Shown piece after piece: positions 1-11,406 of a stretch of DNA of 64,000 bases. The notes under the pieces are model-generated. The model saw only the letters and a list, made by a program, of their open reading frames with translations, was not told the origin of the DNA and made no database searches. Every line of letters starts with the position of its first letter. Positions within the stretch are counted from its first letter, which is position 1. The stretch spans positions 25,660,330 through 25,724,329 of the forward strand of contig OX621245.1 in assembly GCA_951640165.1 (NCBI GenBank), written 5' to 3'. The translations under genes were made by a program, and so were the position numbers. Source of the DNA: Pseudoips prasinana. Taxonomy: Eukaryota > Arthropoda > Insecta > Lepidoptera > Nolidae.

Positions 1-335
1 ATTATCTCAAAATAACCCATTCACGACACGTTAGCTACTCATTTTTCACTACAATAAATAAATAAAGAGCCTGGAGATTCGTCACACAGGTCTTTGAACC
101 TCTTACGGACTCCAGCTCTCACAAGGTTTAGAAACTTATCAATAGCTAAATTTACTTTGTAAAGACTACTGTAACCTTCTGAGAGAAATAAATGAATTTA
201 TTATTAATAAAATTACGCTGTAATATAACTTCAAACAATGTAAAATTCTAGCATTTTTATCTGAAGAATAAAAATTGTCCTCATAAATTCCAATTTAAGA
301 TTCGTTGCATCGCAATGATAGTATATTATATACAT

Positions 336-523
336 ACTAGCGGTGTCCCGCGGTTTTACCCGCGTTAAACTTTATAAATTATAGCCTATGTGTTAATCCA
401 AGGTGTCAGCTAACAGCATACCAGATTTTATTAAAATCACTACAGCCCTTTAGACGTGAAGAAGTAACGAACATACACACTCTCACACTCACAAACTTTC
501 GCCATTATAATATTAGTGTGATG
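336..523 (-). mobile_element. Helitron-like element, family H1
   Basis: Read on the minus strand this ends in a GC hairpin (CGCGGGTAAAACCGCGG) followed by a short tail and CTAG, the usual form of a Helitron 3' end. The other end has the family motif around ATTATAA and GCGAAAGT. It is non-autonomous, with no Rep/helicase coding. The terminus here is slightly mutated. Confidence 0.7.
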
Positions 524-858
524 TATGTTGTGCACTTAAAACAAGGTTGTCATTCTCATCTATGTAATAGATTTTGACATCACATGGAATACAGATAAAA
601 AGGATCTCCAATCATGGAAAACACAATTCAAAAGAAAGTATGTAATAAAATATTCATAAAGAAGAGGGTCTCGGGTGAGTGCATTGTTCTCGTAGTCAGT
701 GAAGAAAGGAAAATTCTTGTTTCACAATTCTCTGCATTTCGGATTATATTTTTCTATCGTGCGCAGTGTCAATACAATTTGAGTTAATACTGCTTTCCAA
801 TCCTTCAGAGAATGAACTTTCCAATCTACAGGTGAATCAAGTAAATGTTAAATACTAA

Positions 859-1180
859 TCTATACATATAATAAAATCGTAGGAAAGTCAAAACTGTACA
901 TTGAATATATTTTTTAAAGGATACTTGGGGCGAAAACTACAATCGATATCGAAGCCAAAAATATAGTTTTTAGAATTTTTGTCTGTTTGTCTGTCTGTCT
1001 GTATGTATGTCCGGGCTAAACTCAAAAAGTACTGCATGGATTTACTTCAAACTTTTCATGAATATTACTATGAGGTCGGGTCAACATATAGGCTACATAT
1101 TATAACGCTATCACCTACGGGGGAGGAGCTGTGATAATTTATAAAGTTTAAAGCGGGTAAAACCGCGGGGCACAGCTAGT
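859..1180 (+). mobile_element. Helitron-like element, family H2, full length
   Basis: The 322-bp element starts TCTATACATATAATAAAATC and ends with a hairpin plus CACAGCTAG followed by T. The TC start, the hairpin, the CTAG end and the A|T flanks are all visible. A run of TCTG repeats lies inside. The family recurs at 22469, 24369-25407 (array), 29455 and 63821. It is non-coding. Confidence 0.75.
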
Positions 1181-1261
1181 TTACTATAAACACAACTATA
1201 AACTATTTCAGTCAATGATCAAATTATTAGAACATACAGGTAATGTCCTAATGTCTACAAA

Positions 1262-1411
1262 TAAATCTTAAATACTTACATAAATAATTACACCCAGACT
1301 GAGGACAAACAGACATGTTCATGCACACTAATATCTGTCCTTGGTGGGAATCGAACCCACGACCTGCAGCGTGAAAGGCAAGTATCTACCAACTATGCCA
1401 AGGTGAACAAC
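1262..1411 (-). mobile_element. tRNA-derived SINE A, fragment
   Basis: Read on the minus strand it contains a tRNA-like B box (GGTTCGATTCC with one change) and the downstream TGAGTCTGGGTGTAATTA block shared with the other SINE A copies at 9006, 18157 and 31155. The 3' third of the family is missing. Confidence 0.7.
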
Positions 1412-1525
1412 CAGATTAGGTATAGTGCCTGAAAATCTTTCAAGTTTTCTCCGCATAGTGTAAAACTGCAAAGGATAACTCAAAATTTAGTTTGAGTTAC
1501 CCGTTTCGTTTTTACACTGTAATAA

Positions 1526-1650
1526 TATCTAGGGACAATGTCACACAGATCATCCTAGCCCCAAACTAAGCAAAGCTTGTACTATGGGTACGAGGCGACG
1601 ATATACATACTTATATAGATAGATAAATACTTAAATACATACTGTATATC
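1526..1650 (-). mobile_element. SINE C, 3' fragment
   Basis: This minus-strand copy of the SINE C tail includes the blocks CATAGTACAAGCTTTGCTTAG and GACATTGTCCCTAGATATTA. The tRNA-like head is absent. A 19-T run lies nearby at 1729-1747. From about 1750 to 2440 I see only AT-rich DNA. Confidence 0.65.
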
Positions 1651-2448
1651 ACTAAAGATTTTTTTAAATATGGACCTAAAACCGTAAAGTTCTACAATTT
1701 AACTCTTAAGAGGCTGTCAATAGCCCTATTTTTTTTTTTTTTTTTTTATTACCTAGGACACCATTTGAACCCCACACAAAATCATGGGATAGTAAATAAT
1801 CAATTTAAATTATTATTTTAAAATATTGATTATAAAATAAATTGATTATTTATAGATCTTGTACAATTTAATTTTACGCCTGTCTTCAGTTTTCTTGAAA
1901 GAGTTTAGACTGATTTTCATTCCAACTCTATTTTGAACCGTAACGTCTAGGCTATACGGGTTAAATTAGGTCTTGTCTCATCAGCTCCTTAAGTTCAGAC
2001 CATAAATAGAGATAACATAATGGAAATGTGCAAGTACTTGGAGCCCATTCTTTCCACTTGCACACACATAGGTTGGTACATATTTACTAAAAGCTTTTTA
2101 GAAAGCATTTTGTTCACTCAAGCAGTGCTCAAATGTATTTGACATGAAAATTGGGGAATGAGTTATCATTCGATTTTTGTATTCCTTTATGAAAAATATT
2201 CTTTTAAAATACCTCTGCCGTAGGCCGTTCTAAAGAGTATTTTTTGCTCAGCAGAGTAAACTCCCGCCTGATGATCAATGTGTTGCATGCTTATAAAGTG
2301 AGAAGTATAAGTTCATTGCTTAATTGTTTAAAAAAATACCTCTATGGCACCATCTAAAAAAAAAGATACTTTATACTTTTATTATTATTTATAATTTTTA
2401 ATATTTATAATAATATACTTTTACCTAAACAAACTAGATATTAATTTA

Positions 2449-2525
2449 TGCACGTGTAACGCAGCGAGAAGAAAACAGTCGCCTCGCCGCTTCGAGTCCC
2501 GGGTTCGATTCCCAGGTTGTTATTA
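2449..2525 (+). mobile_element. SINE B head fragment
   Basis: A tRNA-like head with a decayed A box (GCACGTGTAACGCAGCG) and an intact B-box-like GGTTCGATTCC. The body seen in better SINE B copies at 61389 and 23386 is missing. Confidence 0.55.
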
Positions 2526-2539
2526 GTATGTATAACCTA

Positions 2540-2668
2540 TATTACTATAAAATTTTATCAAAATCTACCGTTCTATAGCTTTTGCGTTCAAGAGTAACAA
2601 ACATCCATACATCTATCTATATATCCATAATCACAATTTTTTGCATTTATAATATTAGTAGGAAGAAT
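2540..2668 (-). mobile_element. Helitron-like H1 fragment
   Basis: A partial minus-strand H1 copy with the internal blocks for AAGAGTAACAAACATCCATAC and TTATAATATTAGTAGGA. The terminal hairpin has been lost. Confidence 0.5.
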
Positions 2669-2843
2669 TTCGTGTTGCGAACCGGATATCTATATTTAAA
2701 AATATTCTTTTTTTTTGGAATTACATTAATTCAGGGTGTTAGCATTTTTTATTTTTTGGAAAGAATGTTGAATATTTTTCATCTAGCCCAAACTATGCTT
2801 CTGCTATCGATACTAGACAACAGATAGAAATACTTATATTATA

Positions 2844-3576
2844 TAGGGTGGCCGATGAGTTAATGTTCAAACGTAAAATGTAGATACTTTATGATGACGA
2901 GTATCCAAATCACCCCCATGTATGTTCTATGATTTTGCGTAGTTTTCGAGATAGAACATTTTTAATAATTTTTTTATAATTTTCACCTAACATCAGTTTT
3001 CGATTTGTTATCTCTCGTTCTGTTGAACATTTCTGGTTCAGTTTTTTATGATAACTAATTAGCATAGTTTAACCTAACACTCTAAAAAGTATGGTTTATC
3101 TAATCATTGCAGAACTGACTTAGAATTTATTCGAAAGTTCAAAATTAGGGTTTGAGCTCAGGACTCATTGCAAAATACCAATAAAAATTTTAAATGGGGA
3201 AATTACATGGGGGTGGTTAATTCGGATACCTCCTCATCATAAAGTATCTATCGACAATATGCAGTAAAAATATAGCTAAAATTTAAAATTTTGATAATTA
3301 AACCTACACATGATCCTTGACAATAACTTAATTTAAGTTAGTTAAATATCGTTACTGTTATGAAATAAATCTTATTGTAAATTATTTCCTACAATCCGTG
3401 TACCTAAATATCTATATGTACCTAGAAATAATTATAAATTAATTATATATTACTACGAATATGTTCTGACTATTTACAAGCGCTTTTTTAAAGTCTACGT
3501 GAATAAAAACCTTTTTTATTTTATTATTATTTTTATCTAAATTTTCCTTTTGTAGGTCAACTCCTCGGCCACTCTG
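2844..3576. mobile_element. Mariner-like MITE broken by a LINE 3' tail
   Basis: The two ends are inverted copies: left TAGGGTGGCCGATGAGTT, right (reverse complement) CAGAGTGGCCGAGGAGTT, each next to TA. A longer subterminal inverted pair, around GATACTTTATGATGA and its complement near 3227-3247, supports a foldback element. No transposase is present. A LINE tail (3247-3527) sits inside, next to a TCTA direct repeat. Confidence 0.65.
3247..3527 (+). mobile_element. 5'-truncated LINE, 3'-UTR only
   Basis: It matches the segments at 6049-6315 (plus), 38196-38460 (minus) and 41893-41962 (short). All share the block CAAGCGCTTTTTTAAAGTCT followed by GTGAATAAAAACC, an AATAAA-type signal, then T/A-rich tail. 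Only non-coding 3' sequence is present, so the LINE clade cannot be assigned. Confidence 0.65.
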
Positions 3577-4194
3577 TATAATATTAGTACTATTTCCTTA
3601 ACTGATTTACTTGAATTTGTAATCTGACATGAATAGATTGCGCCTATTATTTATGTTACACGTTGTATATGTAGGCTCCATAATAAGGGCTTAACAGATA
3701 ATACGTTAGTATCGACTTTGCCGAATACGTAACATAATTATCTGTTGACTGCGGCTTCCTTAATGCGCGTAACTGAATATTCATTAAGATAAATACCACC
3801 TATTACAATCTCGTAAGCTTAGCATAGCTTGTGTTTAATTTATAATTAATGGAAGTTATATCTGAACCTCATGAAACCCCAATTGATATGTCGCTAATAA
3901 TTACTAGGAACGTTAAAATTAACATATTTTAAATACATAAATAACATATACTTAACAAATAAAAAAGGTTTTTATTGATAAAGTCTTAAAAAAAATGTGA
4001 GCCGTCACGGGACGCCTGGCAGATGTGAAACATCGACATTATTTTGTAAAAGTAATATGCAGAAAATAACATATTGTGATAGGAACTAAATATGTCATAA
4101 TGATAAAATAAAAAGTCGATTGCGCATGCGCCACGGCATGCGTCGCCACGCCAGAAATCTGTTTTACGTGCGGTTATAGATATATATACATCAA

Positions 4195-4430
4195 AAACTG
4201 GCCAAGTGCGAGTCGGACTCGCGCATGAACGTTTCCGTACCATACATCTATTAAAACGAGCAATAAATTCACGTTTGTTGTATGGGGACCCCCCTTGAAG
4301 TTCTACTATTTCACATTGTTTTAAGTAAATTACAGTGAAACACTGCAAGAGCAATAGTATCTTTATTGGAATATAAATTTGGTCATATCTCAAAACAATG
4401 TGCATTTCTGGAGTTTAGTACGACATTTCC
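4195..4430 (-). mobile_element. Repeat I, terminal fragment
   Basis: It begins with a variant of AAAACCGGCCAAGTGCGAG and then GTCGGACTCGCGCA, a terminus also seen at 20333 and, in the opposite orientation, at the end of the longer copies (7769-8292 and 31891-32485). It is non-coding. The ORF reading through it has no recognisable domain. Confidence 0.6.
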
Positions 4431-4793
4431 GGATAAAATACTGTTGTGGTATTACTTAGATATTTCTGTTCGGTGGTAACTTTAGTGCTTTTAGGTGGAT
4501 ATTTATTCAAGTACATTGCTATCAGATAAATGAAAAATGTTTTATTTATTTAATAAAATAAAAAATAAATAAAATTAATTGTTTCACAAATGGTTGCACT
4601 TAAATATTTAAGATGACACTGGAATCCGCACTAGGATACCCTGTGTTACAGGATCCAGTCTCGTCCGTCGAGGATCGTTTTACAATAGAATGTGCTTAAA
4701 ATATTCTTCAGGTTACAGAATTACATAATTAAAATTAAGTGTTGGTACATTCCATCTAAATTCTGAATTCTGTATAGATCATTGTGTGTACTA

Positions 4794-4873
4794 GCGTGTG
4801 TGTATGTGTGTGTGAGAGAGAGTTTGTGCGTGTGCGTGAGTGTACATGTGTGGGGTGTGGGTGTGTGAGTGCA
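4794..4873. repeat. GT-rich simple sequence
   Basis: About 80 bases of interrupted GT, GA and GTGC dinucleotide and tetranucleotide repeats. The following stretch to 5210 contains a 100-codon open frame with no recognisable domain, which I do not call as a gene. Confidence 0.8.
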
Positions 4874-5212
4874 GGTAAATACACATATTATGTGTGCATG
4901 TATCGATGAATTTATTTATTTACTCTTTACAATTATCATTATACTTATTGAAGCTAATAAGATCCATCGAGTACGTTATGAAAATCTTGTTACACAGATG
5001 ACGAGAGACGCTTGTTGTACACACTTGAACAGGGACATGATGATCGTAATATCGGAGTTATGTGAGATGGAGGGAGGTGAATATAATGTTGGGTGGTCGT
5101 TCGTCATAGACAATTTAGTGAACCTGCATGTTACAGCACTTTGTATGAGATACCAAATTAGTGAATGGTGATTTAAGTTATTTTTTATTATTTTTTTTGT
5201 CACCATACATTT

Positions 5213-5398
5213 TTGACTGGCCTGTTGCTCTAGTGGTTAGTGGCCCTGATTGCTAAGCCCAGAGGTCATGGGTTCGAATCCCACCTGGGACAAATCAGTT
5301 TATCAGTTGTCTGGTTGCCATAGTACAGGCACTGCCTAGTTCGGCATCAGATGGCAGTGAGTTAGTTGTCCCATGATATTATTTAGAAATTTTATTAA
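5213..5398 (+). mobile_element. SINE D, nearly complete
   Basis: A tRNA-like head of about 75 nt has an A-box-like TCTAGTGGTTAGTGG and a B box GGTTCGAATCC. It is followed by the SINE A-type tail (CATAGTACAGGCACTGCCTAG, then TGTCCCATGATATTATT). It is likely transcribed by RNA polymerase III when intact. Confidence 0.7.
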
Positions 5399-5852
5399 TT
5401 TATAATGTAAAGCATAAAAAAGTTGTATGTAAATAATTGGGCTACAATTTGCTAGAAAGCAACCCACTACTAATCTAGTAGTAACCTAATTGTAAAGTTC
5501 CTAATGATCCTAAGATATTAAAAGAAATCCAGTTTATTTCACAACATATCTACTCTTTACATTTTTAATTCACATTGACGATTTTGATACAAAAAGAAAA
5601 AATGTTTTGCACATATTCATCGTACGCAATGCTTAAAATAATATAGTAATATCTGGTTTATGCAGGATAAATTTAAGTGTTTTGTAAGCCCAATAATATT
5701 TTTTTCAATTTTTGGTTATTTTGCATATTAGTGCCTTGCACGTCGTTCAGTTTCGTGGGTAAATTAAGCTCCACAAGTTACGCCCGCTAGTTAAGTTACA
5801 GTCAGCGAACTCTCTTCTTAGACACTTAGGTTAATCTGCTTTTATTTACAGA

Positions 5853-5898
5853 ACTTTATAATAAACTACAGACACTAGTCTGTAGTTTATTATAAAGT
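5853..5898. repeat. Perfect 21-bp inverted repeat
   Basis: Two 21-bp arms starting ACTTTATAATAAACTAC are exact reverse complements around the 4-base loop ACTA. No GC-rich stem or T-tract suggests a terminator. It resembles the other local inverted duplications in the window. Confidence 0.9.
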
Positions 5899-6048
5899 CT
5901 TAATGGTTTTGATATCTGGGTCAATTTATTAATTTCTTTTTTAGCTCACTTGCTGTTTCTATTTTCATAAAGTTTTTGTTTTAGAATTCGACTTCTAGTT
6001 TTATAATAATAACATTTAATTCGTACCTTAATATAGACAGAACTATTC

Positions 6049-6315
6049 AGACAATATGTAGAAAAAATATAGCTAAAAATTAAAATATTATAATTAAACC
6101 TACACGATCCTTGACAACAACTTAATTTAAGTTAGTTAAATATCGTTACTGTTATAAAATAAATCTTATTGTAAATTATTTCCTACAATCCGTGTAACTA
6201 AATATCTATATGTACATAGAAATAATTATAAATTAATTATATATTACTACGAACACGTTCTGACTATTTCAAGCGCTTTTTTAAAGTCTACGTGAATAAA
6301 AACCTTTTTTATTTA
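6049..6315 (+). mobile_element. 5'-truncated LINE, 3'-UTR only (second copy)
   Basis: Near-identical to 3247-3527 over about 260 bp, including the CAAGCGCTTTTTTAAAGTCT block and GTGAATAAAAACC before the T/A-rich tail. Both copies start near the same internal point (ACAATATG), which suggests a common 5' truncation or a short parental element. Confidence 0.65.
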
Positions 6316-6767
6316 TTTTATTTTATAACGTTCAGTCCATAAACTTTATTTTCCTCTTTAATAGTGAGCGGATTTAATCGTAGCGAAGTCTGCTAATCAG
6401 TGTTCGCATAAAGACCCGGTAGTAAAATTTATTTTATAGGTATGCTATCGGAGCCATAGGTCTGGAGAGGTCAGATGGTAATCGCTTAATCTTCATGTTA
6501 AACTGCACTAAAGAGAAGCCTCAATTTCCAGTTTCCGTATCTTGTCGTTATCAATTGACGATAGTCTCGTAATATCCAGGTTAAGTAATAAACACTTATT
6601 GGGTATGGAGAACAGTAATTTCCAGACGACGCTAACATCAAGATTATTTAAATGTATTTTGTAAACTAATGATCAACTATCAAGCTGTCGAGCTGCATGA
6701 ATGAGCTGCGTAAGATCACTATTAATACTACAAGTAAAACTGCCACTTTCTTGCTTATCGTATGGGT

Positions 6768-6993
6768 AGTGGTAACCCTAGTGAGTTGCTCAACCCGCCC
6801 AGTAGGCCTCTGACATGGCGTAACGACTGTAGTCTAATGACTACAACCGGGACCGACAGCTTAACATGCACTCCGAAGCACGGAGACGCTCAGGAATTAA
6901 ACCACTTTGGTGGTCACCCATCTATGGACTGACCGCGAACCTAGTTGCTTAACCTCGCCGATTGCTTACAGACCGGTGAGAGCATCTATCTAT
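6768..6993 (+). repeat. Repeat E (dispersed)
   Basis: It shares blocks with 9818-10046, 28640-28830 and, reversed, 52805-53035: GGTAACCCTAGTG, CCTCTGACATGGC, CAACCGGGACCGACAGCTTA, GAAGCACGGAG and GGACTGACCGC. It has no coding potential. It may be the body of an older SINE or MITE. Confidence 0.65.
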
Positions 6994-7768
6994 GCGCTAT
7001 TAGAATGGGTAGTCGTACATTATTACAAATAAAGATGTATGGCACTCGGTGCCTTCAGTATCAACTCTCTGAGGGCCCTATAGCTGTCATAGAAAAGATT
7101 ACGTCACTATTATAGTTATTTGTAGTAATTCATGAAATGTACACTTAGTTTATATTATTGATAAAATAAGAAGGTGACTTTAACTATCTTTAATATACCG
7201 TGTTGGCTGTTAAATTTCACGGTTTTGTGCTTTAAAGCAATAGAATATATTAAAGAAAGTAATACATAGTATTATTCTTTATAAAAAAAACTACTTACTA
7301 CAAAAGATGAACAAAAGTAAACACTTCACTAAATATATATATATGATGTATATACTAAATATATATAATGTCGTTCTCTCTCTGTAATCAATCATGTTTA
7401 ATTTAGCTACCAAGCTCATCAAGTATTCCAGTCAGTCCAACCAAAAACCAGGAATCACATCACGAGTTACAAACAACCCCAACTATACGTGGGCACATCG
7501 AATCTGTTTACTTACATTTGTATGTGGAATTGACCAATGAGTCGTAACAATCGAAAGCTAAACATCATAGAAATAAGAAACATTTTCCAATAACAATGTA
7601 ACTTGCGATCTGCTGGTAAATTTACTATTGTTGAAACTTACTTGCACAATCAGCTATGAAACTATCAGACCTGGAAACAAAATAAATTTGTATTAGTAAT
7701 AGCTACGAAATGTTTAATAAAAGGAGTGAATTAAAGATAGGATCCATAAGGGCCTATTCACACGTTTT

Positions 7769-7839
7769 TAGGGTTCCGTAGCCAAATGGCAAAAAACGGA
7801 ACCCTTATAGATTCGTCATGTCTGTCTGTCTGTCTGTCC

Positions 7840-7882
<43 letters not shown>

Positions 7883-8292
7883 CGTAGGTCACAGCCAATT
7901 TTTTCCGAAACTATAAGAGCTGTACTGTTGAAACTTGGTAAGTAGATGTATTCTGTGAACCGCATTAAGATTTTTATACAAAAATAGAATACGAACAATA
8001 ATTTTGGGGGGTCGCCATACATAGAACTGAAACTCAATTTCTTTTTTCCATCGTACCCATACATGTGGGGTGTCTATGGATAGGTCTTCAAAAATCATAT
8101 AGTTTGCGTGAGAGACACTTCCAAAGTGGTAAAATAAGTGTCCCCCCCCCCCCACTGTTACTTCTAAAATAAGAGAATGATAAAACAAAAAATAAATATA
8201 TGATGTACATTATCGTGGAAACTAACAACGAAAATTTGTTTGAACGAGATCATCAAGTGGTTTTTTATTAACACTACTTGGCCGGTTTTTTA
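7769..8292 (+). mobile_element. Repeat I, long copy, with TCTG microsatellite
   Basis: It starts AGGGTTCCGTAGCCAAATGG, carries a (TCTG)n tract at about 7819-7880 and a 14-C run near 8141, and ends with ACTTGGCCGGTTTTT. Related copies lie at 31891-32485 and 60497-60850, with end fragments at 4195 and 20333. It is non-coding. The 82-codon ORF here is only the TCTG repeat read through. Confidence 0.65.
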
Positions 8293-8432
8293 AGCGAGCC
8301 GTTGACGCGCGTTTGTAGCGATACAGACGCGCGTTAGCATCGCGTTTGTATTGATACAAACAACAACAAACTGCTCTGTAGCATAAAAGCGCGCCGCGCG
8401 CGTCGTCGGCGTCGGTGCGTTTAAAAAACGTG
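8290..8432. other. CpG-rich patch in AT-rich DNA
   Basis: A GC- and CpG-dense stretch contains repeated GACGCGCG and CGCGTTTGTA motifs and an inverted pair around GTATTGATACAAAC. It adjoins the end of repeat I. It could be a MITE or a promoter-like patch; the sequence alone does not decide. Confidence 0.4.
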
Positions 8433-8593
8433 TTATGCACAGGCTCTAAGTTATGCAGCTTGTGATTTACTTACATTATTGACTTGAAATTATTCTGTTT
8501 TTAAAACATAACAGAAAATCGGATGCAATATAAAAATAAATAAAACAATTTTTCTAAATAACTAAAATAAAATAACATTACGACAGCAAGACG

Positions 8594-8702
8594 GAATTAA
8601 ATTGAATTGATCCATTGGATAGTTGATCCTGACTGCGAAGATAGAGGTCGTGGATTCGATCCCTTGGGGACGACAAATCTTTGTGTGATAAGCACGATTT
8701 TT
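8594..8702 (+). mobile_element. SINE D head fragment
   Basis: A decayed tRNA-like head with a B box (GGATTCGATCC) followed by ACAAATCTTTGTGTGATAAGC, as in other SINE D copies. A T-rich stretch separates it from the next SINE. Confidence 0.5.
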
Positions 8703-8732
8703 TTTTTGTTTTTTTTTTATTTCAAAATGTCA

Positions 8733-8848
8733 CACAGATCATGCTAGCCCCAAACTACGCAAAGCTTGTACTATGGGCTGGTACCTATAGTACAAGCTTT
8801 GCTTAGTTAGGCGACGATATACATACTTATATAGATGGATAAATACTG
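8733..8848 (-). mobile_element. SINE C fragment containing an inverted duplication
   Basis: A minus-strand SINE C tail. The sequence that reads AAGCTTGTACTATGGGTACC in the other copies (1526, 53826) here continues into an inverted copy of itself: arms 8753-8774 and 8787-8808 (22 bp, one mismatch) around a 12-base loop. The duplicated inverted arm is absent from the sister copies. Confidence 0.7.
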
Positions 8849-9005
8849 TTAGTTCTCCCAAGGTAACTAACACACTGAAATATAATTTGAAATACATTAA
8901 ATTAGATTTTATTAAATATTTGCAAACGAATAAGAAAACCGAAACCCGAAACGAAAACGAGCATATGTTTGTAAGAATCTAAAGACTTTTTTCATCTCCT
9001 TCTTT

Positions 9006-9262
9006 TGACGGGCCTGTTGGCGTGGTTGGCAAATGCTTGGTTTTCACTCCGGAGGTCGTGGGTTCGATTCCCACCCAGGAAAGATATTTGTGTGCATGAA
9101 CACGTCTGTCCTTTTTGAGTCTGGGTGTAATTATCTATACAAGTATGTATTTACAAAAGAAAAATAGTATATCAGTTATCTGGTTTCCATAGTACAAGCT
9201 CTGCTTAGTTTGGGATTAGATGGCCGTGTGTGACTAATGTCCCAAGATAATATATTATTATT
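9006..9262 (+). mobile_element. SINE A, near full length
   Basis: The tRNA-like head (GACGGGCCTGTTGGCGTGG, then B box GGTTCGATTCC) is followed by GAGTCTGGGTGTAATTATC and by the tail CATAGTACAAGCTCTGCTTAG with GATGGCCGTGTGTG. It ends in an ATTATT-rich tract. This is one of the best copies for defining the family. Confidence 0.75.
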
Positions 9263-9817
9263 ATTTTACAGTTTGTTAAAATATCTTTACGTTCATAAAT
9301 CTTACAAAATCACAGATCTGAACCCCATATCATATATTAAATTGAGCGTAAAGCGTTTGGATTTAGATATTTTTGCCATTGTGACTGTGTAGAGCGGACC
9401 CTTAATGCCCATCTACCCACCACGTTTTTCAATGCAAATTCCATATTTTCATAAGGAAAATACGAGTAGCTGACCAAATTCCATATTCTCGTTTCGCTTC
9501 CACAAACAATTCTAGTTTAGTTTATGAAACGAATATCTTCAAACTTAAGTTCGTACGTTTTTTTTCTTTAATATGATGTTCATATTTATCCTAGGTTTTT
9601 ACTGCTACAAGAAACAATAGAGGCGAACGGGGCCTCAAGCTGCTTAGCCAATAAAACTATGACCTAGATACTCGCGCAGGAGTGCGGCCCCTTTGGGGTT
9701 CGAACCTCGACTCTGGGCAGTTACTGACATGGAATCAGGATCTTTTGTACTAAAATCTGTTTTTAGTGGTGACTGTGGGATATTTTTTTATACTTACTTA
9801 GTTGCTTATGGTACTGA

Positions 9818-10046
9818 CTACGGGCAGTGGTTACCCTAGTGTCAGAGTTGTTCAAGCCGCCCAGTGGGTCTCTGAAATGGCTTAAAATCTGTTTCCTAAT
9901 GGCTACAACCGGGACCGACAGCTTAACGTGGCCTCTGAAGCACGGAGGCGCTCAGAAATTAAACCACAATAGCGGTCATTAACCTATGGACTGACCGCCA
10001 GGTTAGTTGCTTAATTTCGCCAATCAATTGCGAACCGGTGAGAGAG
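9818..10046 (+). repeat. Repeat E (dispersed)
   Basis: The same block order as 6768-6993, ending near GCGAACCGGTGAGAG. Upstream, 9600-9740 holds an unassigned tRNA-like fragment with GGGTTCGAACC. Confidence 0.65.
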
Positions 10047-10374
10047 CTTCTGGCTATGAGCGCCTTTTTTATACTATAAAATTGGGTTAGCCTCTTAAGT
10101 AAATATTTTCTACCAGCCGTAAACGCGTTCTATGTGATTGATAACAAGTACATTTCTTTTATAAGAGCGAAGTGATTGAAGTTTTACAGAGAACGCTAAA
10201 TGATGAAGTTCCTTCTTGTTCTGACTACAAAGGGAGTGCCTTCAAATCAAATTGCTATATTTATTAATTGGATTGCTGATGGCAACGAGAAAAATGTACC
10301 AATCACTGTAAATTGATATCAATAGAATAAGAACTACGCCATCCTGATCGATGCCAATCTTATGCATAATATTG

Positions 10375-11130
10375 TATTATTAATGAAAATAGTATTTGAC
10401 TTGGAGGCTGCATTTATCGAGATCAAGACGTGTAATTGGGGAATCTTTTAAAATAGCATTATAATAAGTTAGTTATGTGTAGAACGTGCTTGGTATAATA
10501 TAAACTTAACTTGATTAGTTTAAGTATATTTACCAAGAAAACTAAAATGAAGGACGTTATTAATTTTACTGTGTGTTACTTTTTGTACGAACGTTCAGCA
10601 ATAGTTATGATATTTAATATATTTATATGTATTGTATTACTAATAATGAAAATAGTATTTGACTTGGAGGCTGCATTTATCGAGATCAAGACGTGTAATT
10701 GGGGAATCTTTTAAAATAGCATTATAATAAGTTAGTTATGTGTAGAACGTGCTTGGTATAATATAAACTTAACTTGATTAGTTTAAGTATATTTACCAAG
10801 AAAACTAAAATGAAGGACGTTATTAATTTTACTGTGTGTTACTTTTTGTACGAACGTTCAGCAATAGTTTTGATATTTAATATATTTATATGTATTGTAT
10901 TACTAATAATGAAATAGTATCTGACTTGGAGGCTGCATTTACCGAGATCAACACGTATTATTCTAGATTCTTTTTTACATTATGATTAGTTTTGTGTAGA
11001 ACGTGCTTGGTATAATATAAACTTGACTTGATTAGTTTAAGTATAGTTTCCAATCGGCATCATTTACTGACTTATAAATAAGGTGCTTATAAATTTTTGT
11101 ATTTTACTTTTTGCACGAGAGTTCAGCAAC
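10375..11130. repeat. Tandem repeat, ~263-bp unit, about 2.7 copies
   Basis: The block GACTTGGAGGCTGCATTTA recurs at 10398, 10661 and 10923, giving periods of 263 and 262 bp. Copies 1 and 2 are almost identical. Copy 3 is diverged and loses similarity after about 11045, with weak similarity to about 11130. Short ORFs across it repeat with the unit and look incidental. Confidence 0.85.
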
Positions 11131-11203
11131 TTTTAGATGTTTGCGACCATTTTTTTTATATGGTGCTTACGGAATGAGTCCGTACAATGGTTACGAGACT
11201 GGC

Positions 11204-11345
11204 CTGTTAATTCAGTGGTTAGTTAGTAGTAGGTTGTGGATTCGATACCCATCCAGGACAAATCCTTTTGTGATGAGCACGATTATAATTGTTGTTTCTG
11301 GGTGTAATTTATCTAGTTTTTGGGTGTAATGTATGTATATTATAA
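11204..11345 (+). mobile_element. SINE D, partial
   Basis: A tRNA-like head beginning GACTGGCCTGTTAATTCAG, a B-box-like GGATTCGATACCC, then GTGATGAGCACGATTATAAT and TTTCTGGGTGTAATTTATC. The tail is degenerate. Confidence 0.55.
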
Positions 11346-11406
11346 TATATTATATTATTTAAAATATATAAGTATGTTTATATGCCAAGATCTGAACAAA
11401 GCAAAC

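Noticed and set aside
3986..4405. 139-aa minus-strand ORF
   Set aside because: It overlaps the repeat I terminal fragment and shows no domain, no sensible composition and no conserved context.
5853..5898. Transcription terminator or microRNA precursor
   Set aside because: The stem is short, AT-rich and perfect, with a 4-base loop and no flanking conservation evidence. An inverted duplication is simpler.
7812..7880. CRISPR-like regular repeats
   Set aside because: These are 4-base microsatellite units without spacers, and the DNA is eukaryotic. No repeat-spacer array exists in the window.
7816..8064. 82-aa minus-strand ORF rich in TDRQ repeats
   Set aside because: It is translation of the (TCTG)n microsatellite in repeat I; the same occurs at 60465-60735.
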